DNA of 52,445 nucleotides from Pleurotus djamor (Eukaryota > Basidiomycota > Agaricomycetes > Agaricales > Pleurotaceae), in NCBI GenBank assembly GCA_029747585.1, contig JAPEVF010000306.1:1-52445 (forward strand), given 5' to 3'. Numbering within the stretch: position 1 is the stretch's first letter; every line of letters starts with the position of its first letter. Position numbers and translations under genes: made by a program. The notes below the pieces were generated by a model. That model made no database searches. It had not been told where the DNA came from and worked only from the letters and a program-made list of their open reading frames with translations. This document shows positions 11,412-26,769 of this stretch, in pieces.

Positions 11412-12708
11412 TTATGCACCACAAGGAGATGAGTAGATGAGTTTTGGGCATACCGTGGGGGCGGGGGGAAAGGGTTTGAGTTTAAACCACCGTTCGTCGA
11501 TTTCGGGATTATTCGATTCCATCGCCTGCACAAAAGGATGTCAAATTGCCGAACACAATATTAGAAGAACCCGTTGAAACTTGAAGGTCGCTTGAAAGTA
11601 AAACGGTAAACGGTAAACGTACCCATTGAGCCACAGCGGAAGAAATTACATCAACAGTCAGTTTATGCAGGATGGAGTTTTCGTCCCATTGCATTGCGAT
11701 AGAGACGGAGACAGCGTAGGTGCAGGTGGGTGAGACTGTGGAGGGTCCGGGGATTTGTAGCATGAGGAAGGAGTAGTCTGTGCCGTTTGTGATGACGCCG
11801 CGAATAACTGGTTTGCTGGTACAAAGCAATTAAAGATTAAATGTTCCCGAAGTCATTATGAAGAAGCGTTTGGCACTTGGTACGGTGAGCACTCACTTGC
11901 ATTTGACGGCCAGGTGGTGCATGTTACGCAAAGCTACATCAATGATGTTTATATTGTCTATGGCAAGCGTGCCGTTCTCCGTCGACCGCGAGGCATCCAT
12001 GAAATAGAAATTGGTTGCCTGGCTGGCTTCCTCACCATCTGGTTCGACAATGAGGCCATCTGAACATATGTATTGAGAAAAGGGACATTGAGAACAGATA
12101 TATACATACTCAAGTTCATGGGGTTCATAGATGATTGAGGCGCAATGATCATCCTCCAATCCGTAAAGTTGCCTTTGGGCCCTCCGACATCGTCTGGGGA
12201 GATGAACAGGACTTGGTTTGGTGGGAGAAGATCCTCAATTCGCTTGAAGATGGGGCGAATCCAGAAGGGTGCATTCTTATCCTACACAACGGCTATAAGT
12301 AATGATGATAGTGTTGAGTGAACGAAAACTCACCGTACACCGGGCCTTGGTTGAAAGAGCAAAAAGTTCGGCGTATAGGGGCTCAAGTGAAGATTTCATG
12401 CTTTCGTTTTCGTTCGAAGATGCGAGTGTTAGTGAGATGGTGTGGGTCAACTTGAACGTCGCCGGCGTCTGGCGGGCTCGCGATCTAAAGGATTCCTCGG
12501 GAATGTTGTCCAGCGTTTCGGCTAGTTTATACAGTAGCGAACTGATGTCCGACTTGGTCACAGTCTGAGGAGCAACCGGAGTAGATGACGACGGCTGAGG
12601 AGAGGAGGCGATGAGAGAGGGTGTCTGGTCGAGGTCCGAGTCATCATCGAGACGGCGACGCTTTCCTAGGCGGGCAGTATCGTTGGAGACGGTTTCCGAC
12701 GACGACAT
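11412..12708 (-). CDS. Hypothetical protein, copy 2 of the inverted paralogous pair
   Basis: This is the paralogue of the gene at 3464-4662, on the opposite strand. It starts at ATG 12708 (MSSSETVSNDTARLGKRRRL) and has a longer Ser/Pro/Thr-rich linker (about residues 35-55) than copy 1. After splicing it carries KARCT, APFWIRPIF, FISPDDVGGPKG, GLIVEPDGEEASQATNFYF, RNMHHLAVKC, RGVITNG and SSAVAQW. It then ends with AMESNNPEIDERWFKLKPFP and a copy-specific tail at TAA 11412-11414. Introns sit at the same places as in copy 1. The function is unknown. The basic GKRRRL could be a nuclear localisation signal, which is inference. No membrane segments or known catalytic motifs are seen. Confidence 0.7.
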
Positions 12709-13464
12709 GATGGAAGGAGCACAAGAAGTGTTGAGTCGAGGTCAGGTGCTTGCGATTAACCTCCTTAAGGCCCCAATACAGAGTTCTGAAGGGTGTGTTC
12801 TCCTGACTCCTATCTCTGTCCTGACTTCGCGTCTCGTTTCTGGAACCACTCCAACGAACTGCTGGAAAGTCTCTTCGGAAGATCCCCCACTGGTTGGGAT
12901 GAAGCATCCGATTACACTTACACTACACTTCCGGTTCCCCAAGTCCAACAAGCGGTGCCAAAAAGTTCATGGCATTTTTCGAACCACGTCCATCTTCACA
13001 TCTTCAACGTAATAGTCGAAAATACGGGCCTCAGTTAGGATGGATCGGATCAATATTTATTTTGGTCCTTAGACGAGGTCAATAGTGAGTTTGACGACAA
13101 AACAAGTCATGTCGAACCGTACATTTGTCTAATGAACAACTTACGACTCCGTGACAAGCGACGGAAGACGTCTCGGTCAATATAGCCCCGAGGGGTCTAG
13201 TGGAGTGACTGCTACGAAGGGGCTGCAGTGGGGGAGGAATATTCCCAAAATATTCGGAGGAACTCGATGCGCCGACGACGCCTGTGGATGTAGACTCGGA
13301 AGATCGTCTGGGCCCAGTCGTCGGCGAGAATTTTAGCTCGCGGCGCTTGATGGGCGCTTGAGTTAGTGGCGGCTTGACTGAGGACTCCAACCTGACCCTT
13401 ACTCTCTGGAGCAAAACGACTTAGCGGAACTTTCGGTGACTTGCTTCGGTGACTTGGTTCCGCC
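12709..13464. other. Intergenic, no confident gene
   Basis: This contains the promoter of the minus-strand hypothetical gene and about 700 bases of unassigned sequence. A minus-strand frame at 13079-13414 is Ser/Pro/Thr-rich and looks vaguely like a disordered protein, but it has no homologue that I recognise and no splice partners. I do not call it. Confidence 0.35.
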
Positions 13465-13863
13465 TCGCTTTCGTACCCTGAATATGGAGGTCACCATGCT
13501 CTCATCTGGTGGCTCAATGCACGTTGCGACCAAGAGGATGATGCACTTCAGGTGATCCAGTTCAATGGACAGGCGAGGAACTACTGTTCCTACTTCCCCG
13601 TTGCGGAAAGGAGTCCCGTTTCGCTTAGGAAGAGCAACCAGTAATCCCTCTTGGGCACCTTTACTCGTGCGACGACGTGCTCAGCGTGGCCAGATCTTGA
13701 AACTGGCAGGTGGGGTCACATTTACTCGGACATCAACCGTGAACAGCTGCAGAGTTTGGACTAGTACGGATCTACTGGAAGTAATGGACAAAGCCGGCCT
13801 GATAACCGCTGCCCAATTCAACAAAAGGTGTTCCTTTGAAGCACCGCGTTCCAGAGGTTTAAC
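13465..13863 (+). pseudogene. Broken copy of the YPGFGD-type hypothetical gene
   Basis: From 13465 the reading is LSYPEYGGHHALIWWLNARC, followed by QEDDALQVIQFNGQ, matching the intact gene at 35754-36239. It fails at an in-frame stop after SLRKSNQ (about 13640) and a length change near 13670-13685. The remainder is still recognisable as bases to the GCACCGCGTTCCAGAGG end at about 13860. The first 30 or so codons are missing, at almost the same point as in the 10150-10600 copy. It is convergent with the ICMT-like gene at 14008-14729, exactly as in the intact module. Confidence 0.8.
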
Positions 13864-14007
13864 TCCCAGTTCTGTGTTGTAGGTGCCACCATCGATATCC
13901 GAGTACAAACCGAACCAATCAACTACTGGTAAGATAGTCTTGCTCATGGACTACTTTGTAGCGAAGTCGTTGCGAATAATGATCCTTGGAGCGAATCCAC
14001 CAGTATT

Positions 14008-14729
14008 TCAATACACTCCTGGACAAAATTTGAACCGAACACCGTCCCTGTACTTCTCCCATTCTCTGCCGAATGTAGCCTTCAACATCCTATCCTCCAA
14101 ATTCATCCGCGCAATCAAACTCGGCGTCATGACCAAACACGACAGCGAAAACACCATTGCTCTCCCGAACCACACGTCGACACCAATGAATGTGCGGTCC
14201 GGGGTCCATGATCCTGGAATAAGCTGACTCGCGATGCTAGCACAGCTTACCACGAAACCACTCGTGTAAGATGGGTGTCGGACAATTGAATAAGGGCCTG
14301 TAGTGACAAGTTTGTGCCCCTCTTTGATACCGATTTTGAAGGTAAACTGATCGCCGAGGAAGTTCATGCAGTGTCGTCTGTATACCGAGCCTACAACATT
14401 GACCAGGCTGAAGAAGATGAAAGGTGCCGTCAATGAGATGCTCGTGTCCGCTGATTTGGCGAATGAAAATGTATAGATGATCACGACGATTTCGACGAGC
14501 TGGAAGGGAATGGTGATAATCTATGTAAGCCAGGTCAAAGTCAGGTCAGGCTGAGACTGCTGCTACATAACAGGATACTCACCCGATAAATCCATACTAC
14601 CAGCATCCCATGGGTCCAATCGAACCAAGATATACTGGACGTACGACCTTTGAATGGGGCGCCAGAATCGTTGTACGCCACCAGGAAATTCACAAGCAAG
14701 AAGGGGAGCTTAAACAGGGCAGAAGACAT
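14008..14729 (-). CDS. Isoprenylcysteine carboxyl methyltransferase-like protein, copy A
   Basis: Integral membrane methyltransferase of the ICMT/Ste14 type. This family uses S-adenosylmethionine to methylate the C-terminal carboxylate of prenylated proteins at the ER, though the real substrate here is not shown. Exons 14583-14729 and 14520-14008 give 219 residues. The C-terminal half has the family signature: RRHCMNFLGDQFTF, LVTTGPYSIVRHPSYTSGF, and the terminal helix RMNLEDRMLKATFGREWEKY. Hydrophobic segments at the N-terminus (LFKLPFLLVNFLVAY) and in the middle fit a multi-pass protein. A TTTATA box lies 42-48 bases upstream. Paralogues are at 25680-26406 and 36385-37110. The ending VRFKFCPGVY differs from the VPxKLxPGxY of the other two. 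Confidence 0.85.
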
Positions 14730-15162
14730 AGTATGCCAATGCTGAGAAGTCCATAACACCCATTCGAACCCTTTATACGCCCCATGGATGGCCCCATGGA
14801 CGCATTCATCAGCATCGTTAGAGCATCGGCCTCTCGGTAATTACAGACAAGGCAAATTGAAAGTATGTAGGTGGGTAGATTACAAGCCAGACAGACGTAG
14901 CGTTTCAGAAGCGAGAGCGTACGAATGTAGTTACATAGAAAGAGTCCTCGGCCACATGACCGAACAGACCTCCGCTAGAGTACAGGATGCACCAGTCACA
15001 CTCGCCCTCTCATGTCCATACAGGTTCTTGATTGCATCATGGAGTTTCTATCTTGAATTTTCTAAATAGTGGGAGCGAAGCTCAAACTCGTCAGAAAGGA
15101 TATATCAGTATATTCCAGTGTACAATACATTTTGTGAGGAACGAAGGGTATCAATGATTCAC
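14730..15162. other. Intergenic between ICMT-like copy A and CDH
   Basis: This holds the ICMT copy A promoter and the CDH 3' untranslated region. The short frames present are not protein-like. No repeat is seen. Confidence 0.4.
14771..14777 (-). promoter_or_regulatory. TATA box of ICMT-like copy A
   Basis: TATAAAG on the minus strand, about 45 bases before the start codon at 14729. Confidence 0.45.
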
Positions 15163-18546
<3,384 letters not shown>

Positions 18547-19564
18547 CTTGGGAGAAGATGTGGGGGAGTGGAGTAGACGGGGTGGTTTGATGCGTAGCGT
18601 GTTCGGCTACCCCTCCGTATTTAACCCCACCTCCAGAACAAAGCTCGGCATGCGAGATACATCCGCACAACGCACTAGGGCGACTGTATAGCTGAGATAT
18701 TCTTTCCAAAAACAAGACAACCAGCCTTGGCAGGAGATGGCAAACAGGCGGAAAGGGCGACAAGCGGAGGGATTGAGATCTGTATACAAGCAAAGGGTGG
18801 ATGGCCCGTAATTAGACGGAAACACGTCGGATTGAGCGCCAGCCCATATGGCCAATCACTTGTGGCGAATTAGTGTGTAGACTGAGGTCATCGAGCCGAT
18901 TGACCTGAACTCGTGAATGATCGTATTCCAAGCCCTGGTCGTACGCGCAAAGTGTGACCGCGAATGGCTTTTTTGACGTGGCGATTTTTCGACATACGCA
19001 ACCGAGAAAGTCCCGATCTATATCCAGCGGACCTGTTAGGACCATGGGGCGAAAAGCACGAGGGTTCCCAATGTTTTGACAAGCGATTATATTGTATAAA
19101 GCGTCAGTGTGGGCACTAACTTCTCGAGAGCACTAGGTTCCTGAAGAGGTGTGGTCTGTCTCTTCGAAGCTCGGATGTCGGTTTCCAGTAGTAGCGGCGG
19201 AGTGGTTATCTGTAAAAACGACCGACATCGCGGGATTTCATCCCCAAGACATTCCTTGTAACTCAAGTTTCGGTTGAGAACGACCAAGAGCCTTGCCTGT
19301 AGATGTTGTCATCCCTCTGCGGAGATTGGGTCGGATGATAGTAAGTAACATGGATGATCGAGCACCCTGAAGAACTTTGAAAGCCGCACTCGGAGGCGCC
19401 CGTGGGTCTGTACCTTGCCAGCACGGTCAACGAGGAAAACCAAAAAACATCCGCTCACAGACCCTCGTTGCTTGTTCATTTCCACAAATCGGATCGCTTT
19501 GATTATTTACATAGTATAACATCATGCATCATGTACCATTACAATAAAAAAAACTTTCAAGAAC
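18547..19564. other. Intergenic between dioxygenase 3' end and CDH 5' end
   Basis: About 1 kb containing the CDH promoter and the dioxygenase 3' untranslated region. No gene is recognised. Part of it (18725-18775) is conserved in the relic copy. Confidence 0.45.
18619..18625 (-). promoter_or_regulatory. TATA-like box of CDH
   Basis: TTAAATA on the minus strand, about 75 bases upstream of the CDH start codon. The sequence farther upstream (18725-18775) is the part also preserved in front of the CDH relic (6560-6620). Confidence 0.35.
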
Positions 19565-22500
19565 TCATGCAGTGTATGAAATGATCATGTTGTCAGGGAA
19601 CGGCGAAACCTCTCCCTTCATGGTGATGTAGTGTTGTGAAGGTGTTCCGTGCCAATCCTCACGGAAGCGCTTCAGTTTTCCAGAGTTGCCAGGTCCGCGA
19701 GCGACGTTCTTCAATGAGAATATCGTAGCTAGGATACCCGGCGCAGTCTAGCAAGATAGATTTAGCCAGGGGGATACGACTTGGCAAACCATCGACGACT
19801 CACAGCTTGGAAAAAGTCAGACGAAAGAAGTCCGTATTCACCCAATGCAAAGATCCCGGCCCGATCTGGGCTACGGTTGAAGTCAGGTTGTAGAGGGTTG
19901 CTACCAAACACCGTGGGCTATTGAAGCAATGAGGGGAGGTAGGACTTGGAAAGGGGAAGAACACTCACGTCGATGTTTGCATTGACAATGCTGGCAAACA
20001 CGGTATCACCAGCTCGGGGTTGCGCTTCAGCGAGATCGGTAGCTGAGGTTGCAGTTCGATACACTCCACTAACCTGTGAAACTTCTTTAGTATAAACCAA
20101 GATTGACAGGGAGAAACTAACGATAGGATCGATTCTCAACGCTTCCCGGATATACTGCATCACCTTAGCAGTGCCTTCCGCCGTCCCACTCGAAGCATGG
20201 CGAACAATATCAGCACGCTCTTTCGCATACTGCTCATCCAAGTAAAAGTTGACAACATGTGTGATGGCCTGTGAGAAGTGCGCAGCCGTTGGGACAACCT
20301 CCGCAAACAATGCAGCTGCAACTTCCTTCGGGGGTGGAGAGGTTTCTTTCTTCCCCTGGAGGTCTTTGCGGAGCTTCTCCAAGAACTCGTGCGAGTCAAA
20401 CTTGATGTTACGGAGAGCATGGCGCGCCCGGTCAAAGACAGAGAACCCGGCCAGACCAGCCAGATGCATCGTCGAAAGGCCGGTAATTTTGTCGTGTGTA
20501 TCTTGGGCGGATTCACGGAGCTTCCAGTCGTCGTCGGGGATGAAGTTAAGGAAAGCATATCTATGGAAAGAGTTTTGAGCGCGATGCAACGAATGAGCAA
20601 GGGGTGACTGAAATAACTTACTCGCAGACATCCGCAAAGCGCTTGTAGAGATTCTTGATCTCAAATACGTCATCGTCGTCCTCAATGTCGACATCTGTGA
20701 TCAGAGGAATCCCAATCTACGCGAACCAGTGAGATCCAAGGCAACTTCATGGTGATTTCGAACGAGAACTCACAACTTCACGTGCGGCCCAGTAAACAGG
20801 CACCAGGTTGATCACATCACCCACAATATCGACATACTTTGCACTTGACCCGACGTGATTGGTTGACTTCTCGGCGATGAGTTTCCTAGTGGTTTCTTTG
20901 AAGTACTGAGCAAGTTTAGGCTTATCCGAAATGAGAACACGTTGAACCTCTGCAGCCTTACGAAGAGGAGATGTATCAGCCGCTGATCGAAGAAGGGAGG
21001 AAGGGAAGTGACTCTGAGCAACTTACAGGGATTTGAGCGTATGCATTCGCCGTCAATTTAGCCAGCCTTGTGTCATAAGGCGAAATGAAACTCTTCGGTT
21101 GTGTGAGAACCTTCGACACGCTCGCGAAGGAGTTGACGACAGCGAAAGGCTTAGGAAGGGATGGTTTCTCCCAAGTGTACTTGCTCCATTCCGCATTCCC
21201 CTCATCCTGCATCGCCTGCTTCATAGCCGCCGGCACCATGAACGGGAAATGCGCATACGCAGATCCAGGTGTATAATGCCTCGGCAGCATGCGAAACAGA
21301 AGCTTCGTGAGCATCCCACCATACGCACCATCCTTCACGTCAAACTGACAGTCCTGGAAGCCCCAGGATGTGAAGTTGTACGGCGTCATGTCGGTGGTGA
21401 GGAAGCGATCTCCACGAGTAAGACAAACCGCGTCGGCCAGAATAGCGCGAGAGATCGTGTATCCGGGGCACAGACCAGCACCTGGAATGGGTGGTTTGGC
21501 TTCTTCAGCTTGAAGCCCAACGTGAAGCTCAAGGTTGTTGATGTCCTTGTAAAGCGNCTCGGCAGCAGTCTGTAAAAGAACCAATTGATTTCTCGCATGC
21601 ATATGACCAACATTCAACTCACATAGACGTCCTTGTCAGGGTTCCACTCCTTGAAGCTCGCATACGCTAGAAGCCATCATCGAGATCAGCCAAGTTACTC
21701 TGCGAAGAAGACGTTGTTACTCACGTTTCAATCCAATGAACTTGCGGAATTCATTCAGCTGAAATGATCCCATGTCAACCAAATATCGAACAAGCAGCGC
21801 AGATCATCACATACCGAGCAAGTTCCCCAGCTCCTTGCTTGCTGAATCCCCATAATCTCAATAACACGAAGAACCTCGGGCGTGCCCCTCGCTTTGAAAG
21901 CACCCGACGACCACTCCGTCGCATTCTGCAGAATCTTGGCCAAATCGTCATCACTGAATGACCCATCAGGTCCACGCTTCAAGCTAGAAGAACGCCGCCA
22001 TAATCATCATCAGTTTATCATCAAAGACCAAATGAACGAAGGAGATCCCTCATATCAACAGTACTCACCCATCAAACGTCCACTCCCTAACATCTTTCGG
22101 AAGTTCCCTAACCATCTTGCGATGGGCGGCCTCCTTGAAGTCATTGATAGTAATCTAACGCGCCACAAAATAAACAATCAGCATAGGACATATGGGCGCG
22201 AAATGGATAGGAAGTAGATCACCTCGGTGAACTTCTTCCCGGGGAAGAACCCATTAAACACCTCCTCGGTCCACCTCGTATCCTTCTCCGAAAGCGTCGC
22301 ATGCCAGCGATACAACAAATTAAACTCAATTGAAACAACATTACCCTCCCCTCTCGGCGACACTTCGTGGTTCGAGCCCCTCGTCGCCTTCAACGGGTTG
22401 AGCCTCCACGAATACCCATCACGGGCGAGACCGAGAATCGCGCCGACATAATCCCCCAGAATAATTTGCATGAAGAAGCCACAGTTAACCAACCTCGAGC

Positions 22501-23885
22501 GGTGGAAAATCTCGTTATCCTGCTTCCTCTTCAGTTCCGGATCCGAGGGGGGAGGGTTCTTGAACGTTCCCCGTTCATTGATATCCAGTATTTTCTTCGC
22601 GATGTACTAAGTAGAATAGAATAAAATGCCAGTGTCAGCGCAACTCAAGAAAAGTAATCCGATGAAAGAAAGACGCACATTATGATTCCGACTCAGCAGA
22701 ACCAAAATCGCACACGCCGAGGGCGGCATGAACAACAACCTCGAATCCGCAAACACATCATTCCAAATCATCCCCGTCCCGTCCAGCTTCCTCACACTCT
22801 CAACCTCCTTCTCCGAGCTCCCATACAAGATACTCAGATCCAAGTAACTGCTGTTATTGTTGATCGACCAGTCACGATGGCTGGTATTGAAGCAGCTGTG
22901 TATCACCAGATCCGCGAAGCCGAAGAACAAACTGGAAATGCCTCCCGGATGGGGACTCGAACCTCTCCCTCTTCAACAAAGTATCGAAGACCAGTCCNGG
23001 GATCGGGGAGCGAGGCAGCAGGGATGAAGTTCGACGACGGGACCGATCGCGCATAGGGCGTCCCCGCCCTCCCCAGCGTCGGCATCAAGGGATTATAATT
23101 ACTCCCATCCGCACTGCGGTACGCATACGTAACGCCATCCAGTGCCGTCTCCACCGCCGGCGAAGCCGAATTCGCAGGGAGGGCAAGGTAGCCTGTAGGC
23201 GGATGCGGGAGGTCTTTGTACACTGTATAATATAACAAATACCATGACGAATTAGTTTGAAATTAGTTGTCAGGGTTCGTCTGAAACGCGAACTAAGCAG
23301 TAGATGCAACGTACGTAGATCGATCACAAGTTCCTGAAGCCTCGTCGAGAAGTCGCTCTCCGAGCCAAGACGCGACATGAGCACCAGTGCCTTCTCGAGC
23401 TGCACAAATCCATAACGTTCAGGCAGAACACACGTTGGTTACATCACTATATGCGCGTAAATCTAGAGGAAAAATGAAACGCACCAACATAAGCCGATCA
23501 TCAATGCCTTTCCCGCTAAGCTGACCTTTGACTGCATCGATATACGCGGGCTATAACACAATATCAGCAAAACAACGCAACCACGCAGCCTCACCCTCTA
23601 CCTCAGTAGGCGAGGAAGAAGGGAGGGGATGAGAGAAAGGTACACACGATATCACCAATTCTGAAGGCCGGGTCCTTGATCATCCTCGCGAACTTCTTGA
23701 TATCGGTGTTCTACACGTCCCCAAGCATATTACCAACATGCACAGAGTCCCGATATAATTTAGATATATTCCATGGTTGATGTGAGTTTCGAAGGAACAA
23801 ATGAATGATGAGCACAACAGTACAACGGAGCGACAGAGGGATAACGAGGGGTGGATGGAAAGATACACACCCTGAATGCATCCAT
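19565..23885 (-). CDS. Ppo-type fatty-acid dioxygenase (linoleate diol synthase-like) with degenerate P450 domain
   Basis: Fusion of an animal-peroxidase-type heme dioxygenase and a cytochrome P450, the family that oxygenates linoleate to 8- or 10-hydroperoxides (psi factors and oxylipins controlling development). The start at 23885 gives MDAF, then after a long intron NTDIKKFARMIKDPAFRIGD. The dioxygenase part shows DLPHPPTGYL, YRSADGSNYNPLMP, ADLVIHSCFNTSHRDW, SSYLDLSILYGSS and the tyrosyl-radical/proximal-heme motif NLLYRWH (YRWH at 22301-22312). The P450 part has the EXXR motif in IREALRIDPIVSGVYR. At the heme-thiolate loop it reads FALGEYGLLSSDFF (about 19811-19850), with no Cys. The second activity is therefore probably lost, as in 10R-DOX/PpoC-type enzymes. 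It stops at 19565. Two N bases lie inside. It is next to CDH on the same strand. Confidence 0.9.
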
Positions 23886-24012
23886 GGTTATTACTGAGTA
23901 TTGGGTGTTGGTACAGTCGACGTTGGGGTCGTTGACGTCGAGTGGTATCGAGTGGTGGTGGTAGTGGTAGTGGGGGAAAGAAACGCAACTGGGGAGGTCC
24001 CGTCGTTTATCG

Positions 24013-24020
24013 TTTATATA
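24013..24020 (-). promoter_or_regulatory. TATA box of the Ppo-type dioxygenase gene
   Basis: TATATAAA on the minus strand, about 130 bases upstream of the start codon at 23885. Confidence 0.45.
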
Positions 24021-25635
24021 GTCTTAGCCCAAGCTCAAGAATCAGATCTTTTGACATCGTGACGCTGACATTCGGTGGTGTATCAGCATAAAATGAATGG
24101 ACGTACCTGGTCCCTCTCAGATCTTCGGTACCTCTATGGAACCCAATTTCCATCAAGCACGGCCTAAGCGTATTTCCCGAATCCTCAGCGCATGTGTCCT
24201 CAAGGTAAGCTCCAAATGTAGAACACCGCTTTTGACCTAAGCGGTCTGAAGCTGGTATCATGGTCATCTAGATCCCCGTATCCCGTATCAAGAATAAAGC
24301 CCAACTAGCTCCGGCAACCTGGCTTAACCGCTCCAAGTGTCCATCGACATCCACAGAATATGTTGCAAATGAATCATGATAGATTTCATCTGCAATAACT
24401 GTAAACGCGAGCAGCGACGCATGATGAGTGATGAGCTGTTGTGTATGAAACAGATGATCAGCGGTGATGCTATGGGAGTTTTGTTGGGCGAGGCTTCTCA
24501 GCTTGAGATGAGAGTCTCAGGGTCGACCATCAGCGCTTCAACCCCGTTATCCACGTTTTGATCATTCCACCCAATCATCTCCATGCGATCGCAAACCCAG
24601 AACCTGACATATGCCGTACATAGAATACTGGTGCAGGACTGAGCGCGCACAACGGAGGACGGTGCTCGGTGCATCCCAGCTTCCGACCGCACCACACAGA
24701 AAAAAAAATTGACAGTATGTATACGGGGAAAAGTGTCGCAATTCGAAATTCATAGCGGTATGTAGTACGGTTCCGAAACACAAAAAGATAGCGGTAACCT
24801 GAAGAGGAGGGAGATGGAATCAAAATTCCGTCGTCAAGCGAGAATATCCACACGCGGAACGGATAGCATGGGTAGCGAGAGACACGAGGGTTCCGTCTTC
24901 CCATAAATTCGTTGAAGCAGCAAGAGATTTGCTGTAGACGTTTATCTACAGCAAACCAAGGAATACTTGCTGTGAGTGGGGGGAGGCGGGGCGAGAGTTG
25001 GCCTCTTCTTTTCGGTTCTGTAAACCAGACAAACATGGATACTACTCCAGGGCTACTCTATGTTGTCATTGAAATGGGAATTTCCACCTAAGTACCCAGC
25101 TATTCCTTCGTTCCGAAGCGAGCTCGCCGCGATGATGTGCTTCGATTTATTGGGCAGATTCTACGACCATAGAAGATGCGTGTAGGGACGTTGTTCAGTT
25201 CAAGCCTTGTTCCAGGGATTTACTTGGTTGATGGTTGCATCATTGTTGAGACCAGCACGCTACAAGATCTCGTAAGTACGTACAAGCCAATGCTCCATGA
25301 TCGATGATCACCATGTGCGCTCGATGAATCGACATCACGGCAGAAAGTGACAACNTGNNTGNNCTGCGCTCTTGACCCCTAGCCCCTCCTGACTTGGTGA
25401 CCTTCATTTTCTTTCGATTGGCCCGGGTACTCTAGCTCTGAAAACCAATCTACAGGACCTTCTCTTCGGGGACTCCCCTGCTGGGCTTACCAGATCCTTG
25501 AGCCTCTGTTCTTGCGGCTTCAGACCTCATACATCAGTGAGCGCCTTCTCAATGCTTCTTTGATGTTTCGACAAGGGAACATACACTCATATTCGGGCCA
25601 GCAGAAATGNCTGCAGCCAAAGATAGAGTNNNNNC

Positions 25636-25645
25636 CATATAAATA
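25636..25645 (+). promoter_or_regulatory. TATA box of ICMT-like copy B
   Basis: CATATAAATA, 35-45 bases before the start codon at 25680, directly after a run of N bases. Confidence 0.45.
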
Positions 25646-25679
25646 TCTTCAAGAAGAGATCCCAGGGTGCATCAGTCCC

Positions 25680-26406
25680 ATGACAATGCTTTCACCGTTG
25701 TTGAAACTACCCTTCCTCCTCGTCAATGTCTTGATGGCGTACAACGTCTCCGTCGCCCCGTCCAAAGGGCGCATGTCCAGTACATCTTCTTGGTTTGATT
25801 GGACGCATGGGATGATGGTTGTGTGGAGTTATCGGGTACGTACCCTATCGAACTATCGCTGCTGCTGGACTCAACCCATCGCTATTGAAGATTGTCACCA
25901 TTTCGTTCCCATTCGTTGAGCTCATCGCGATCATCTATACGTCCTTCGACTCAACTAAGACGACGAAGACGAATCTGTCACCTACAATGCCCTTCGTAAT
26001 CCTCANCCTGCTGAATATCCTCGGCGCGGCGTACAGACGACACTGTATGAACGTCCTTGGTGATCAGTTTACCTTCAAAGTCGGCATCCGGGAAGAGCAC
26101 AAACTCGTCACGANAGGCCCTTATTCAATCGTCCGACACCCATCTTATACAAGTGGCCTTGTGGTTTACTACACGAGCGTNATGGGCCAGTTNATCCCAG
26201 GATCATGGATGACGGAATACACACTTGTTGGCACCGACGCTTGGCTCGGCAAAGCGACAGTATTTGTNCTCACATCTTTGGCGTTGCTACCAAGCTTGGT
26301 TGCGCGGATGAATTTGGAGGATAGGATGTTGAAGGCTACATTTGGTGGAGAGTGGGAAAAGTACAGGCATGCAGTACCGTCCAAGCTGTTTCCGGGGATN
26401 TACTGA
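25680..26406 (+). CDS. Isoprenylcysteine carboxyl methyltransferase-like protein, copy B
   Basis: Paralogue of the genes at 14008-14729 and 36385-37110. Exons 25680-25835 and 25891-26406 give about 223 residues. The alternative ATG at 25686 would align better with the other copies (MLSPLLKLPFLL). Shared signature blocks are WFDWTHGMMVVWSYR, RRHCMNVLGDQFTFKVGI, GPYSIVRHPSYTSGLVVYY and RMNLEDRMLKATFGGEWEKY, ending at TGA 26404-26406. Several residues are unknown because of N bases. It lies divergently from the dioxygenase gene and upstream of the PKA regulatory subunit gene. Unlike copies A and C it has no YPGFGD-type gene at its 3' end. Confidence 0.83.
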
Positions 26407-26769
26407 GATGATGNNGNCTTCTTTGAAAGAGATTTCGAAAATACATAGNTCGTTACAANNTCGCAACNNNNTNNNCNNAGGTCCAAGGCTGTTTTACTAG
26501 GAGTTAATTAGTTNGGGTTNGCAAAGATACGCTACNTCTTAGCANACGNACNTTACTTGTGGTNCATNNAAAGATCCTNAGAGAGTACTACGACGGTTCC
26601 NTCNTNNANTANTAACCCCCNNGTCGTAGGTCNAACTACTTACACCAGTCGCCCCTGAGGGCGTGAAAGGAGCTTAAGCGCTGATTNNGCNGNTNATNNT
26701 GATCGTTGTAACTGGGAGCCACTTCTTCTTTCTACTCNTNCACCACCTTCTCTTCTATCCCCTACGTCC

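Larger units (their letters stand above)
23886..25679. other. Divergent intergenic region between dioxygenase and ICMT-like copy B
   Basis: About 1.8 kb with only short, non-protein-like frames. Near 23935-23975 there is a low-complexity GGTGGT/GTAGTGG stretch in the dioxygenase leader. Several N bases appear from 25355 on. No repeat or relic of the neighbouring duplicated genes was recognised here. Confidence 0.4.

Noticed and set aside
13079..13414. Ser/Pro/Thr-rich minus-strand open frame
   Set aside because: It has no splice partners, no conserved blocks and no matching copy elsewhere in the duplicated region.
22369..22379. tRNA T-loop-like GGTTCGAGCCC
   Set aside because: It lies within the dioxygenase coding exons and no acceptor stem or anticodon arm can be drawn around it.
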